This document shows positions 11,000 to 24,211 of a DNA stretch of 64,000 nucleotides, piece after piece; within the stretch, counting starts at the first letter, position 1, and every line of letters begins with the position of its first letter. The stretch is from Albifimbria verrucaria (lineage: Eukaryota > Ascomycota > Sordariomycetes > Hypocreales > Stachybotryaceae): positions 434,001 through 498,000 of the forward strand of contig JAHREC010000030.1 in assembly GCA_020081605.1 (NCBI GenBank), given 5' to 3'. Position numbers and translations under genes: made by a program. The notes beneath the pieces were generated by a model. That model was not told where the DNA came from. It ran no database searches and saw nothing but the letters and a program-made list of their open reading frames with translations.

Positions 11000-13900
11000 A
11001 CCCCTCGGCCACGTCCTTGCCGCTCCCGCATCAGTTCTCATGATTTGATTATCATCGACTTGCTTCTCACGTTTCAACCAAATGCTTTTAATCGACACAG
11101 ACGCCATGTATTATACACTCCTTCCACGCTCGCTACATCACAAAGGTATCTCTGGCAGCAAGCTAGCCTGCTGCGCAGACGATGACCCACGACGCTCCTT
11201 ACCGCGAGTTGATCTCGCTTACGCTCCCTACGACGAAACAATTGCATCAGCAACCTAATAATGTATTGGATAATACGGACCACTCCTTACTATGATACCC
11301 CATCACGACACTCCTTTAGCACTGTTTGCTCTACAACATGTACACTCCTTTACGACGATGTTATGACGATTTGCATCGGCATAGAATACACTCCTTACGG
11401 ATCACTCCAAAAGTTGGCGACGAATATTTCACTGCATAGCGACTATCATCCGTGTCATGTACCACGGATCCCAAAAGCATGGCGTTGCTTGGCGTTTTTA
11501 AGCAAAGGCATTGGACAGGAGTTTTAACGGGATTTATTGTTTGCATATAATTTGTGTTTTTGTTTGCTTTCCCATTCAGCTTGTGACTTCTACAACTGTC
11601 CAGTGTTGTGTCTCTCTCGAGGTGCTTCAAAGGATGTCGTATGTTGCCGCAGATGTATGAGAGTTAGCATGATGTTTTCATGGGAGGACCATGACGAATG
11701 TATTTTGATTTTGATGTGGAGGATGAATTTCAGTTGGATCACATTTAAGTGAAATGTCTCTACTATAGGGTTATGCTGGACAAGTCTGCGCAACGAGGGC
11801 AAGCTCAACGAGTTATGGCCCGAGGAATTAATACAAACATTGTGAAGCGCACATTGGTTTCTTCCATACTGTTACCGTCTTGCTCGTATGTGATGGGTTT
11901 TGTGATTGCTTGACAGACGGTGGTGTGTGTCTGTTGGTCCTGCCCCAGCCACGTGCTGTGACATGACTCGGCAATGCCTCGACCATACCCTTAGACAGGG
12001 ACGAATGTGTACGCCCTACAATATTGTACCTACTAATCGTACCATTTGCCTTCAGCAGACCCCGGGAAGTCGGTCAGTCCGGGCCCCGTAGCGGTGTAGG
12101 GCGGGCTCGTATCTACCCACGCCTCGAGCTACGTGGCGTAGGCATACGCCGACGCACTAGATCCGTCGGTTAATTCACAACGGGCTATTTGGGCGTTGAT
12201 CTCGCTGCTAAGGGAGGCTGGCCTCGCTTCACAGCGGTGGCATTCCGCGAGACGGAAACGTCAGGTAAGGAGTGATCTGCCTCTGTTTTGACTAGCAGCT
12301 GGAGTCTGTTTGATTTTACAGGATGTTCTGGATAACGTCACTTGATATTGAGACGAGAGCTGTGATTGTGGAAAGATTACTGGATGTGGGCGCGGATGTA
12401 GCCTGCTGTAGAAAAGTGTAAGCAATAATGTTCTCGCTTAGGTGGTTGGTCGACGGCATGATGTGACCAGATCGACAGGGAGAGGGCCTGTCGTGTGCAT
12501 TTGTACAGTAGCTCGGGATCTTTGTCATGCCTTATGAAAGCCTTGGTGTGGTGTTTTGCTATGGTGCTGGGCGTGTAGGATGAGTGAATTCTTTGTTATG
12601 GCGTGAGGTTATACTGTACGAGGCAAATGGATGAGGGATAGGAATTGGTAAGTTAGCCGAATGAATCATTGAGGTGAGCTTGATTAGTTATTGTTGAAGT
12701 GATTATCTATCATGCATGCCATCATGAAAGAGCTCACTAATCAAGTTGACGAAATGTAACGAACCATTGGGCATGTCAGCCAGAGGAACAGGCCTCGAGT
12801 GCTCTTGTATACTTACTATCCATGTATCACTCCCGTACCATTCATCTACACCATACTTATGTACTACTACCTATTTTACACGCCGCCCTTGAGTTATTCT
12901 TGTATATTCCCTTCGAAACTACGGCAAGGAAGGCCACGAGTCCGGAGCACTGGATCCACTGCCTCGGTCCAGCTGACGGGGACAGATCCAGAAGCAGGAG
13001 CTAGGCATCATGTGATACAGAATGGACGGGCCATGTTGTAGTGGCCCTCATGACAAGATTCATGGACATGCTATTGGCCTGCCACACCATTTTGTCAGCA
13101 TTCCATGTGACAAAACCATTTATCTTAAAAGAGAGCTTTGTACTTCCACAAAGAGGAACGTCCGTTTTCATTCGTTGAGCCAGAATTGTTGACCTCTAAT
13201 AGAGCCCTTTGAGCACACTATGCTTCAAACCGTCCATCATGGTGTTTCCAGGCCCATAACTTCTAACGACTCGAATGCAACCTGAGGCATTTCATAATCG
13301 GTGAAATCGACGAAATGGGACTTGAATGATAGAGGTGCAGTGCATATTGCGCAATCTGCCTTGTGCTTCTTCATGCTCCACAGATCTAAGAACCCTGCAG
13401 ATCGTAGTGGCCTGCTCCGTACTTTGCACCGACTTGCGGAAGGGATTGGTTACCGGTTCATGTATGCGTAATACTATAGTATGGTTACCAGTAAGCACCA
13501 AATTAACTTCCTCAGTACACGCCCAGGATGAGAGAGCACTCCTGTCTATAGGGCTGGTGTTGAACAACAATGTAACGACGAAAGCTTTCGGCACCGTTGA
13601 CTTACCCCAGTTCACGACAAAGTTCAACTACGCGCTGGACAAAAACATCACATCTGGAAAATGGAAACAAACGTTCAGCATGCACAGTAGAGAAAGGTAG
13701 TTTGGCTGACTACTTGGTATCACTGATTCCCGCTCCCTTCCCAATTGAATCCGGCCACCCCGTCCCGCCAGAATCCAAGTCTAGAACAATGCCCTGAACA
13801 GGGTACAAACGCATAATGAAAACAGAGAGAACGAAGGACTTGGTGGTGTTGTTCCTGATGCTAGTGAAAACTCCGAGGCGCCTATGCAAGAAAAAAGAAA

Positions 13901-14119
13901 AAGACTGTAGGTCTGCCGGCTCTTGTTTCCCTCCCTTCTTGGTAGTAACTCCGGTCCGGTGGTTTTGAACTTTGTATCAGTTTTCATGTTGAAAACCGTA
14001 CAACTGGCATAAGTGTTCATTTTGTAGTGCCTTCGTCAAACATTACGTGATCTTGCTCATCGCTTCTAAGAGCTTGAGCGATATCGAGCTTTTGAGGTGG
14101 CTCAAGTCATCGAAAGAAC
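11000..14119. other. Spacer between converging genes, no supportable gene
   Basis: This holds the 3' ends of the zinc-cluster gene and the Ssh4-like gene, which converge. Frames are short. The 124-codon plus frame at 13326-13700 is opposed by a 111-codon minus frame and neither shows a motif. No RNA gene or mobile element was recognised. Confidence 0.5.
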
Positions 14120-15796
14120 TCATCGGCGAGAGGGACCGCCGCTGTTCGACCTCGAGACTGGAGCACTTTCACTTCTTAGTCTGCCTCCCTGACGCAGAGC
14201 TTCGCTGTAGCTTGGTACCGGCGGGTGGGCGTTTGGCTGATTCTGAGCATCAGATCGCATCGTGACATGGGAATTGCCCCGGCTGCGATTCATCACCCTA
14301 ATCAGAGGAGTGTTCTCCTCGCTATCTGTGCTATACCGCCTGCTGCTTTCGCTTTCTGAGTCCGACTGCGTAGGGCTTGCGTATTCTGGAGGAGGGTTTG
14401 TTGCGTCCTCGAGGTGAAGGCGCAACGGGTTGTCATCGTGCTGCCGGTGCTCCACTTCGTTGTCGTGAGCGCTGCTGCTGCTTGGCTCACCATTGTCATC
14501 GTTTGGCACGAGATGTGCGAGCGAGATATCAGTTGGGCTCCGAACCGGACCAGGGCTGGTCGGAGGGACAACTCGGAAGTTGCCGCTTCGTGTGCGTCCA
14601 TGCTGGGGTTGAGGTTGCTGTTGCCGTTACCGAAATTCCTGGGATTGTAGGGCGAGGCTGATACAGAGTGGCTGTGACTGCGGCCATGCGAACCCGTGTA
14701 TCCATCCTTGGCACCTGTTTCCAACAAAATGCTTCCCTGCTCAGAGCCATATGGTGGTGGAGGTGCGAGACTGCCAGTCACCGGGGCCAAGCCCCATTTC
14801 TTGACGTTGGCTTCGATGAAGACGAAGCCAGCCTGGCCAAAGTTGACGTGGATTATGGCGGGACCGTTGGCACCGATGGAGGGAAGAAGTTTTGCGACTT
14901 GAGCCCATGCACAACCTCATCGAGCTTCTTGCCGTTCCTGGTGAAGAAGATGGCGCCTGTCCGAGGTCGATAACCAACGCCGACAACATCGCCTTGCACA
15001 AGTTGGGGCCCGTAGGGAGTTGCGTTGAAGGGCTGGTTGTATCGACGGCAGCCACTCGATTGATAGGCAACAGAGTATTTGTGGTAGCCTGAACTGATTA
15101 GCGACAATCGATGAAAGTGTCATTTTGGATGATGCATACCAGGCATGCGGAAGAGGGGATACGGCTTGGTAGCCATACCGATGCTCAAGAGGGTATTCTC
15201 AGGCTTCTCGTAGATCTTGGCCTCCCAGTAGTAAACGTCATTTTGCTTGGGTACAGGGAGGTTGCTCATGACGGTGCACTCAGAATCGAAAAACTCAATT
15301 TCCGTTCGGCCTTCGACAAAGCAGTTGGCAATCTCAAGCTCGGGCTCGAATTCCCAAGCGGAGACACCTTTTTCTTGGATGGCGAGATATTGCGACAAAG
15401 AGATGTCGGTCTGAAGCGATTCGGGAGGGTTGGCTGTGACATATGCTAATCGACCAGTCAGTATCGGGATGATGATAAGCATTGCCTGGCAAGCTGCGAG
15501 CAATCGCAGCGAAACGATGTCGAGAGAAACGTACCCTTTGCCCGTAAGTATTCTGTGCGGGCCATCTCGTCCATAGTCTCGAGCGCCTCGGCCTCCTCGC
15601 GAGCAAAGGCCTGCTCATCGTCGTACTCGCCGGGACGTCCGAGGCGATCGAGCAAGATGCGGCCATTGCCAGCACAGCCGGTAGCCCAGAAGATAAAGAT
15701 AATGGCGGCGATAAGAATGATGGAACCGAACGAGGAGACGAGGCCAATGATGACGCCGGTGAAGGCCGAACCGGCCGTCGAGGACGCGTTTGACAT
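14120..15796 (-). CDS. ssh4: Ssh4-like SPRY-domain adaptor of the Rsp5 ubiquitin ligase
   Basis: In yeast, Ssh4 and Ear1 sit in endosomal/vacuolar membranes, recognise permeases and recruit the Nedd4-type ligase Rsp5 through PY motifs. Here the start at 15796 gives a short N terminus, then one membrane helix at about residues 14-38 (VIIGLVSSFGSIILIAAIIF). Intron 1 (15534-15446) joins LRAK to AYVTANPPES. Intron 2 (15139-15089) joins RMPG to YHKYSVAY. The SPRY domain covers exon 2 and early exon 3 (WEFEPELEIANCF, YYWEAKIYE, GDVVGVGYRP, IFFTRNGKKLDE). The tail is Ser-rich and carries two PPxY motifs, PPPPY near 14750 and PPPEY near 14390, the expected ligase-binding sites. Frame changes near 14870 and 14540 each fit one missing base. 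The family call is firm; the cargo is unknown. Confidence 0.88.
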
Positions 15797-18700
15797 GATG
15801 GGCGGTTGTCGAGAGCAATCGAGTCCGTGTTAGGTGTGTGGGTTGATGACGACGAGGCGGGCGTCACCGCCGCGACCTAAGGCGAGTGAATGGTCGTCGC
15901 AGCGATGGTGCGTGTCGAGGAGATGAAAGAGGCGGAGGGTATCTCGACGGTCGGGACGACTTGCGGAAGAAGGGAGACGAAATCGAGGACGGGATCGAAT
16001 GCGATAGGAAGAGCAGGATGGTGAGTCGGGGTTAAGCTGGCTGAGTTGGCTCTGGGGGTCTCGTGCGTTGGGAGGATGGGCGGACAGCACGGATGTAGCG
16101 ACAGGGCGAGGGAGAGTGGGTGAGTGATACAGGGAGCGTCTCCGGCCGTTTGCCACCCTGACCTGCGCTGCAATGGAATCGAGTCGCAAAGGTGCACCCA
16201 ACAACCCTTTTCCTCGACAAAGGGGCGGAGGAAGACGGAGCGGTTGCGCGGCGAAGGAGAGGGAGAGAGAAGGAAAAGAAAGCCCAATCAATGACCAGCA
16301 GAGGAAACCAGGAAAGCGAAAACAGCAAAGTGGATAGATGGATGTCTTGGAAGAGAAGGATTTAGTGACGGAGGAGGAGGGGGAGGAATCAAGAAAGAGG
16401 AATGAGGACAAAAGGTACCAGTAACAGCTCCAGTGCAAGAGAGAGGAGGGAACCGCCTGGGCTGGGCGAGACCAGCGGGAAGGCCAGGACGATTGCGGGC
16501 CAGCACCAGCAGGGGGAGGAGAAGGATAAGGCCGGGCAGGTACCCACTACGACGTGTTGCGGTGGGAGGCAACGGTGAAACACGGTACCAGGTACGCAGG
16601 ACATTGATGGCCGTTTGCAGCGAAGACCACACCAACACCCCATTCCCAGGCACCAGACGCTGGGCAGCGGAGCTTCTTGCGCTGCATTGCATTGACCGCA
16701 ACAGCACAGCGCTGGGCCCGTGCCAGACCCTGACAAAGCCGTCCAGCGCAGCACCTATGTTATGCTGCACCATACTGTATCACAACAGCGTGGAGGAATA
16801 TCTCCCTTGGCGCAGGCCGGGCGCAATCCACCACGAATTGGGGATGGGAAGCGCAGCAGCACAGTACCTTAGTAGGCGGGCGGTGGTTCCGACGCCGATG
16901 CCTGATACCAGCAAGTACCGGTACATGCGGCGGAAAATGTGGAGGAGCAAAGAGCCAAGCATTCGGTCAAAGGTACGGAGTACATGGTGCCACTACCCAC
17001 CGTGTTATCGCTCGCAGTGCGGGACGCACATGAATGCTTATCGGGCAGCAGGTACCCTCGCCCAAAGGCTCCCCACCTCCCACCGTCAAGTCCTGACGAC
17101 AGCGGCCCCAGCAGTCTGGAGCGCTGTGACGCCATGGGTCCGTCAGTGGAGAAGGGGCCCCTGGATGTGCAGTTCCAGCGCTTCCGTCCGAAACAGGGGC
17201 CTCTGTGCTGTGGTTGCGGGATGTAACCAAAAGAAGAGCAGGGAGCCATGTCGATGAACCAACGGATGGGAGTTGGAGAAAAAGAAAAGAGATGGGGAAA
17301 CATAGCAATAATAAATTATTGACTTTTGAGAATGAGCAAGAAGAAACAACTGCAAAATCGAAAAATGAAAATATTTCTTTGCTCATTTAGCAATGCTAAT
17401 GGTCTGTTTAAGAAATAGGTCCGAGGTATAACTCTGTACATGATGCGTGGTCTTCCTTACCTACCACCAACAGCCAGCCAGCACCATCTGTCTGTAGGCA
17501 CCTACAATTAGGTACATATGCAGCTCTACACTCTCACTCCGATATCCAAAATTCTATTTTGCTTTTTTCCACAATGAACCCCTTTGTCCACTCTCTCGGT
17601 GCTTCTCCGTCCATCTTCCTTTTCCTTCCTTCTCGCCGCAGCCTGCCACCTCGTCTGGGCGACAGAAAAAGGGCCCCAAAGGACCTTGGCTGACTAGTTA
17701 GTTGGCGTCAGCATGTTTATGCTCAGCCCTGCCCTCTGCGCCTTGACAGGGCCCGGGCAGCTCCTGGGCTACCGTGGTGCAAGACAACGGCCGCGTCAGT
17801 TGCCGTCGCGGCCTATGCGTGGATGATACGGCCGTCAGGGCAAGCCCTTGTTTGATGCGCGTTTGGCTGCAGCGAGCAACGACAGGCGCCACAGCAGCGA
17901 GATCTGAGATTCCATCTTGCTCTTTTCCCCTGGCTAACTTACTGTACCTACCTATTCTTTTGTTTCTCCGTGTCATGATTCGACCCCTGTCCCTCCGCTT
18001 TGCTCGTCCCTTTTTGTTTCACCAGCCCGCCGAGCGTGGAGTTCTCAGGCCCGCCATTGGTCGCGTGCACGCGCCCAAGTCGCATCTCGCATTCTAATTT
18101 TGATGCTGACCATTCCCTTAATGCAGGCATGATGAGCAGTTGATTGCTGTCTTGTGTTAGACCAACGACTACCTTGTAGTCTATCTCTCATTCTAAAACA
18201 TTGAATGCTGGCCCTTGGCGGATTGTTCGCCGTGGTGAACCTCCAAGCCCTGTTGCACAACTTCACCAATGCCCCAACTCACCATATGAAAAAGCGCCTG
18301 AGACACGCGGCGATACACGCGCTCCACACAGCCGAGCCATTTTTCATGACTTGCAACCGCAGTTCGTTATACCTGCAGTCGTCCGCGACAAACAATGGAC
18401 CCCGCCAAGTCTTACCGGTCCATGTCCACATCTCCCAGACGTGATCTGATCTCCTCCCGTCTCACCACATACTCCTTCTGGAAGTCTCCAGCGTGAGCTT
18501 CTTGTCTTTGTTTCGAAGTTCCTATGAAGGCCAAGATCCGCACTACCGTAGGCTCCTTTTGTACGGTGAATCACGGCTCATAACATTAAACTGAGCATGT
18601 AATGATGTGGCCTCTGCCATACACAACCCGAACTTGGTCTATCAACTACTTCACTATAACACCTTCCTTGGTACACTGGTTTAAAACCCAGTACCATTAT

Positions 18701-18950
18701 CTCCGTACTGTGATTATTATGGTTAAAATTCAATATCATTGTCTTCGTGACGTAACTACCGTATGCCTGCGAATACTCTACATGCTCATTCTCAATACAA
18801 AAACCACCAGATGCCTTCCGTGAGCCATACCAGTGACCATCCGAAGGGTCAAATCCTTTGCAAATCCCAAGTCCAAACAAATCACATTATCCACTGCCGA
18901 GTCCGTCACAACTCTTGTTCCAATCACATGTGGCTTATATAGCCTCTAAC
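15797..18950. other. Long spacer, including the leader of the Ssh4-like gene
   Basis: The first kilobase upstream of 15796 is purine-rich on the plus strand, that is pyrimidine-rich in the direction of the Ssh4-like gene, as expected for its leader and promoter. The long open frames here (202 codons minus at 15830-16438, 274 codons plus at 16433-17257) have biased Ser/Pro/Arg composition without motifs. I see no further gene. Confidence 0.45.
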
Positions 18951-20035
18951 TCAGATATCATCGTCCTCACCTCTGCCCCGACGGTATCCTCCCCGTCTCG
19001 CCCTCCGCTCCTCCCTCTCCCGCTGCCTCTGCGCGCGCAGCTCCGGCATAGGGTGGTGGTAGCTCTTGGTTCCCAGTTCGCTGGTGTTGCCGCTGTAGTT
19101 GCTCTCTAGGAGACTCTCGCTTAGGGTGCTGTCGCCCGCGCCGCCACCGATGGTGTAGCTGAAGTCGCGGCGGGAGACGCGGTTTTCATCGCGGAGCCGG
19201 CGGGCCTCAGCCCGCATGCGCTCCGATTCCCGGGCTGCGTTGCGGTCTGCCGTCGAGTAGACCTTGCGGATGGCGGCCGGGGGCGCGGTGGGACGTGGGG
19301 TGTGCTTTCGTGGTGGGACAACAGTTCTGAGGTGGCAGCGATGGACTCGCTTGGGTTGGTAGAGCCGTCCCAGTTAGAGCCTTCGGATTCTTTGTTCAGA
19401 CCACCAACGCGGGCGGGCCTCTCATGGCGGTAGTCACGCAGATGTCTTTTGGCGTCCTTCTCGGCTACGTCATCCTCAACGCCCTCCTCGCCCACGTGTC
19501 TGCGAGACTTCTCGCTGCGTCTCTTCCTGCGCTCGCGGTCACGCTTCTCCTGCTTCTTGCGGCGGGCCTCACGAGCACCAATATCGCTTGCACCGGCCGT
19601 GATACCGCTCAGTGCCGTGCTCTCCGTGATCACTGTAGTGCCGTCGTCGTCGACATCCTTGTACACGCTTCCACCACCTAGGTTCGTCGAAGGGGTTGCA
19701 TTTGACAGGATAGTGCCGTTGGGTCCTTTACGGCGCAGAACAGTAGATTTGTAGTCGTCCCAATCATTCTCCTTGAAGTGGAAGCCGCCATTCTTAGCCC
19801 AGAAGAAGAACCAGATACCGGTAACTACAAAGGCAACACCGAGAAGCGCGAAAAGAACGAAGAAGCCGACGTTGTTGATGTCGTGCGGGTCAAGCACGCC
19901 GCGGTGAGGGTCGACCTTCTCCTCATCACGGGCAAACAGGCGATGAGCTTCGACGAGAGGACCCTCGACGGAGCCGAGGAGGTCGTTTCGATTAGCCCGG
20001 ATGGAGTGAACAAAGGACGGAGCCATGACGGGCAA
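18951..20035 (-). CDS. Conserved fungal single-pass membrane protein of unknown function
   Basis: The start is at 20035, or at a second ATG at 20026. About 355 residues. An N-terminal segment of about 50 residues, with an acidic-basic stretch (ARDEEKVDPH), precedes one strong membrane helix at about residues 55-78 (VGFFVLFALLGVAFVV, then TGIWFFFWAKNGGFHF). The rest is predicted soluble: a conserved-looking segment (KENDWDDYKSTVLRRKGPNG), a long Arg/Lys/Glu-rich helical run, and a C terminus with SRRDFSYT and an Arg-rich end closing in GEDDDI. One frame change near 19290 fits a single missing base. The positive-inside rule would put the basic tail in the cytosol. No enzymatic motif is visible and I do not recognise a named family. 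Confidence 0.7.
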
Positions 20036-22349
20036 GTTCGGACTGGAATGTGTAGAGCTCTTCCTCGGGCTGGTAGCCGTTTGGCAAAGCCTGGCAGCCC
20101 AGCCGCGGTCAAGAATGCAACGAGATGTCTCTAATCAGTACCCGGATCCGGTTTCCTGGGTCAGAGGCAGAACGTATCGAAGGCTTTCTGGATGATGAGC
20201 TTGTGTGTGGGGAGGCTCGAAAGGCCTCAACGTTCGTTGGTATGTGGAATGAAGAAATGAGAGAACAGCCGAGATTGCAGTGCAGCTGACTTGGTGTAGC
20301 CGGCTGGCTCAGTTCCTACAGAAACGGGCTTGCCTGGAGGTACCGGGGGTTGGTTGGGCTGGGGCCTCGCCTGTGGGGGACGTCTGTCGTACAGTTAGTT
20401 GGCTGTCGATGGAATGGATTACTTGTCTTGCCAGTGTAAACTATGAACCATTCAGTACGTTGCTCTTGAATTAATTAACTCATTTACTATCATATGTGAT
20501 TAATATTTCTCAAAATCAATTTTAGAATATACTGTAGTCTTTTTTCTGTATCGACCTACATCCTCAACTGCACACTCCCAACCACCAGATGACGTACCCA
20601 AGTAAATAAGCCCATCGCTGGCCCAGCAACGCCGTTCACCCCACCAACCACCCTCCATCCAACCACGACACTCGTCCAACTTCTCCACCACGTCCTTTTC
20701 CTCACACCCTCTGATCCGCTTTATCGCCGGACCTCTTGACCAAAACCGAACCGACCGCCTTTCTAGACCCAACCCGGCCGCCGTCCAGGCTCGGCCCGTT
20801 GCCGCTCCATGCCGCCACGAGAAGCCAAATGTCCACACCCTCACGCTGCATCCCGCATTCCGGGGTGAACCTCTGATCAGTGTCCAACGGCCCAATTTGC
20901 CTCCTCGCCTCCTCCCCGGCTTTCTGTTCTGGTCTAGCACTCGGGCGTGCGCGCATGCACGGATACGTGGTTTCGTTGCAACGCCCCTTGGAAGCATGCC
21001 CTGCCCAAAGGTGGGCCGCCATAGCCATCGTGACTCTCTACATGTACAGTACAGCATGCACGACCTTCCTGCGATATACCTTACACCGCATCCCGGAATC
21101 ACCAGCAACAGAGACGGACCGTAGCATCAAGTCAAACGAAATACCCCTCTTTACATTTACGTATCATCTGCCTATGTAATCGAAGCAATCCAGTTTCCTC
21201 ACACCACCACTCTCTCCAAAAATCGCCAACGCTGAAAAACCATCCAATTTACAAAAAGGACTTTGCCATCCACAAGTAATCCTTCCCAATAGACCCCCAC
21301 GGCCTAGGCGTCTCAAACCTAGCCAGGTCAAGCCTGATCCGTCGTGCTCCCTCGTCCTGCTTGCCAGTCAAGGCACTGCTGGACAAGAGCAACATGATTC
21401 GATCGTTTGACCCGGCCTGGTTGCAATTCGCCCCAAGCCAGTAGCGCCTCCCAGAATGAGTTTAGCCCAAGCCCAATAGAAATCAAAGACCAAGAAGTAG
21501 TTGATGGCAGTGCCAATTGCAAAAAGAAGAATAAAAGTACCAACCAGCAGGGCAGAGCACACAAGAGTGAAAGGGCGTGAGCCCCGTTGCCCGTACTGTC
21601 TATCGTAATGGTCATGTTCAAGGCTGTCGTACCCGATGTGTAATCCTCCTCTTGCTACCCGTGCTCATTGTCGCAATTGCACAAAATCTGATGACCTAAT
21701 TCACAGTCCAGCGAGTCCTTGGAACGATGAGCGCAGGCCAAGTAAAGATGTCATATAATAGCGGCAGGAAGTGCTGCGGCAATTCCAGAACAGCGCCCTG
21801 TCCCTCACCAGGGAACCAAACGAGCCCAGATCCGCACTGCCTCCTCCGGGTCGGACAACATCCCCGCTCTTTTCCATTCAGCCCCAGCCATTAGACCGAC
21901 CCCAACTCTCTTCAGCCATCTCGCGCCGCTATCCAAAGAGGCGACCAGCATCGTGAAAATCGGTGTAGGAGTAATGCAGAGAAATCCAGATAAAGAAGTT
22001 GGGCAATGTTTCCTGTCCCATGCCGCCATTTTTTGAGGGTATCAATTTTCCTTGCCATCAGGCCAATAACTAGACGTTGAACCTCCACCAAAGGACGAAC
22101 TAGGGATACATTAAGATGAGAAAGAGAAATGTCAGGGGCCACAGACGGCCAAGGTCTGACGTGGAGAATAAGGTGTAGTGGAGATCCAAATTGATGCAGA
22201 AAAGGTAAGGGAAAAGGACCCAAGGAGACCAAAGAAATCGACACAAGAAGGAAAAAAACGCTCGCTTCCATGACGTCCCGTATCCAGGGGACAGTAAGAA
22301 AAAATCACATTGTTTTGGACATTAACGTCGTCAATCTTCATCGTAATCA
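20036..22349. other. Spacer with a hydrophobic minus-strand frame of uncertain reality
   Basis: The minus frames at 21328-21621 and 21368-21562 overlap in different frames and both contain hydrophobic runs. The latter (LLVGTFILLFAIGTAINYFL) reads like a membrane helix, and another hydrophobic frame lies at 21912-22271. Without a clear start, splice sites or a family match I do not call a gene. Part of it must be 3' UTR of the gene ending at 22350 and promoter of the membrane-protein gene. Confidence 0.35.
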
Positions 22350-24211
22350 TCAGAAATAGTCGGGAGACAGGGTCGGGTCGTAGGGAGCGTGGCTAGGAGC
22401 GTAGCCACGGCTCTGGGAGTCCGACTGGCTCGGGGCCCGAGGACGGTGAGGCAACAGCTTGCGCTCGACGCGGCCACGCGAGTCTTCGATCTGGAAGATA
22501 GTGCTAGCCATGTCGCTGCCACCACTGCCACCAGGTCTGCTGCTGAGCATGATTTCCCCATCACTGCACTCAATCTCGGCACCGTGCAGTCTTACGACCG
22601 AAGTGCCGGAGACCTTGATGATGAAGTCTTCATTGTTGCCCGACGAGGACCTGGTGATGCCAGTTGTGTTGCTGCGCTTGTACTCACTGTCATCCCGACT
22701 TCCACTGCTTCGAGTCGACCGACTGCTCGGCACACCTCCACGCTTCGTAACCTTGCGCAAGGTTTCGGCGGTAAGAGGCATCTGAGGACCACTCACATCC
22801 TCTTGGTACTTCAGGGCATCCATATACTTGTCAGCCTCGTAGCTAGCCCCATAGGACCCAATGGAAACACCACCGCCGTACGGTGTAACGTTCCGTCCAC
22901 GAGGGTTTGCTGGTACGATGTCAAGGGCCTGATGCTCATAGGCGTTGGAAGAGCCCCGCATGCGACCAGAAAGCGTCCGACGTGGCTCGTACGCAGCCAC
23001 AGGAGACATGTCGTGGAACAACCCCACATCGCCCTGGAAGTCCTCATCCTGGTACCCTGGCTGCTCGACAAACCCTACAGACCTTCTTTGAAGTGCAGGC
23101 GGGCGCGATGACTCGCGGCGCATGGTTGGGCGCTGACTCTGAGGCGGAGGCGGAGGCGCGAAAGCGGAGGACTGGGGCATGGCGGATTGAGGTCGTCGAG
23201 GTACAAAATCGGGAGGCGGCATTTTCTTCTTGTCCTCCTCGCTCTTTTTAGTAACGCGAGATGGACGACGGGAGACCTTGGTTGAAACAGATTCCAATTC
23301 GGTGTCATCAGGCGGGTAACCACGAGTAGAAGGACTCTGGTAGCCCATGGCCGAGGATGGACGAATGTGGAAACGCTGCTTCAAATGGTTGTGTTGGTTG
23401 CTCATGGCCTCGTCGAAGTATCCTGGCATGGTTAAAGGCGAAGGAGGAAGATGACTAGCATGGCTCGCGGGAGAAGGCGGTAACATATGTTGTGGAGGCG
23501 GGAAAGTGCCAACCACATGAGGAAAAGGCTGCGGCGCCGGCGACTGGGACTGATGCCAGTTCATGCTGGTAAGGGAGGGCGCGACGTCTGGCCAGCATAG
23601 TAGCTTGCAGGCCGAGTTTGAGCACGAGGGCGAGAGCTGGAGGCGGCCGGTTGAGGAACGCCGTAGCAGGACGGGTCCTCGACACGACCTCTCCTGTAGC
23701 CGTTGGACTGCTGAACAATCGGTTGCGTGACAGAATGCTTGGGGGCCGGGCGGATTTTCTTGAGGGCTTTAGCGGCCTTCTCGAGAGCTTTTTGCTCTGC
23801 CCTGACCCTCCTTTCCTCCTCCACTGCGCGAGCCTGAGCCTCAGCTTGAGCCTGGGCCTGGGCCTGAGCCTTGAGCTTTCGGTCTCGCTTCCTGCGCTGA
23901 AGTTCTCGTTCTTCCCGTTCGCGATCGAGCTCCTTCTGAGAGGGACGCCGCGGCTCCTTTTCCTTCTTGCCCGAGCGGGCGGTAGAGTCGGAAGAGTCTG
24001 TGAGGCTGAGGCTTGCCGACGAGGACTCGGATCTCTTGTGAGAGGGGCGCTTCTCAGAGCGCGACTTGCCCGTGTTAGGGCGCTCCTTGACAGGGCTCAC
24101 GGGAGCCTCCGAGATGGCATATTTGCGAGTGCCCTCAATGCCCTCGACGGAGCTTCCAGAATCCTCCTCGGCGTCCTCGGCGTAGGCGACGTGGTCAGTC
24201 TTCCTGGACAT
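22350..24211 (-). CDS. Large conserved low-complexity protein, function unknown
   Basis: The start is at 24211 (MSRKTDHVAYAEDAEEDSG); about 620 residues once the two frames are read as one. The N-terminal third is Ser- and charge-rich, then forms a long Glu/Arg/Lys/Ala helix at about residues 75-150 with an AQAQAQAQAEAQAR tract that should be coiled coil. The middle is Pro-, Gln- and Arg-rich, with a poly-proline stretch (APPPPPQSQRP). Near the C terminus lies a more ordered block (DFIIKVSGTSVVRLHGAEIE) followed by a Ser/Arg-rich tail ending in SPDYF. The frame change near 23570 (a CCC run) fits one missing base. Composition suggests a scaffold or RNA/cytoskeleton-associated protein, but this is a guess from low complexity only. 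Confidence 0.7.

Noticed and set aside
16433..17257. 274-codon plus-strand open frame
   Set aside because: Arg/Thr/Ser-rich without motif, overlapped by several minus frames of similar length in the upstream region of the Ssh4-like gene; no start context or splice sites.
20500..21108. 202-codon minus-strand open frame
   Set aside because: Trp/Arg/Gly-rich, overlapping frames in other phases, no recognisable motif.
22389..23111. 240-codon plus-strand open frame
   Set aside because: Exactly opposite the low-complexity minus-strand gene at 22350-24211, which has coding composition and continuity; the plus frame is a shadow.
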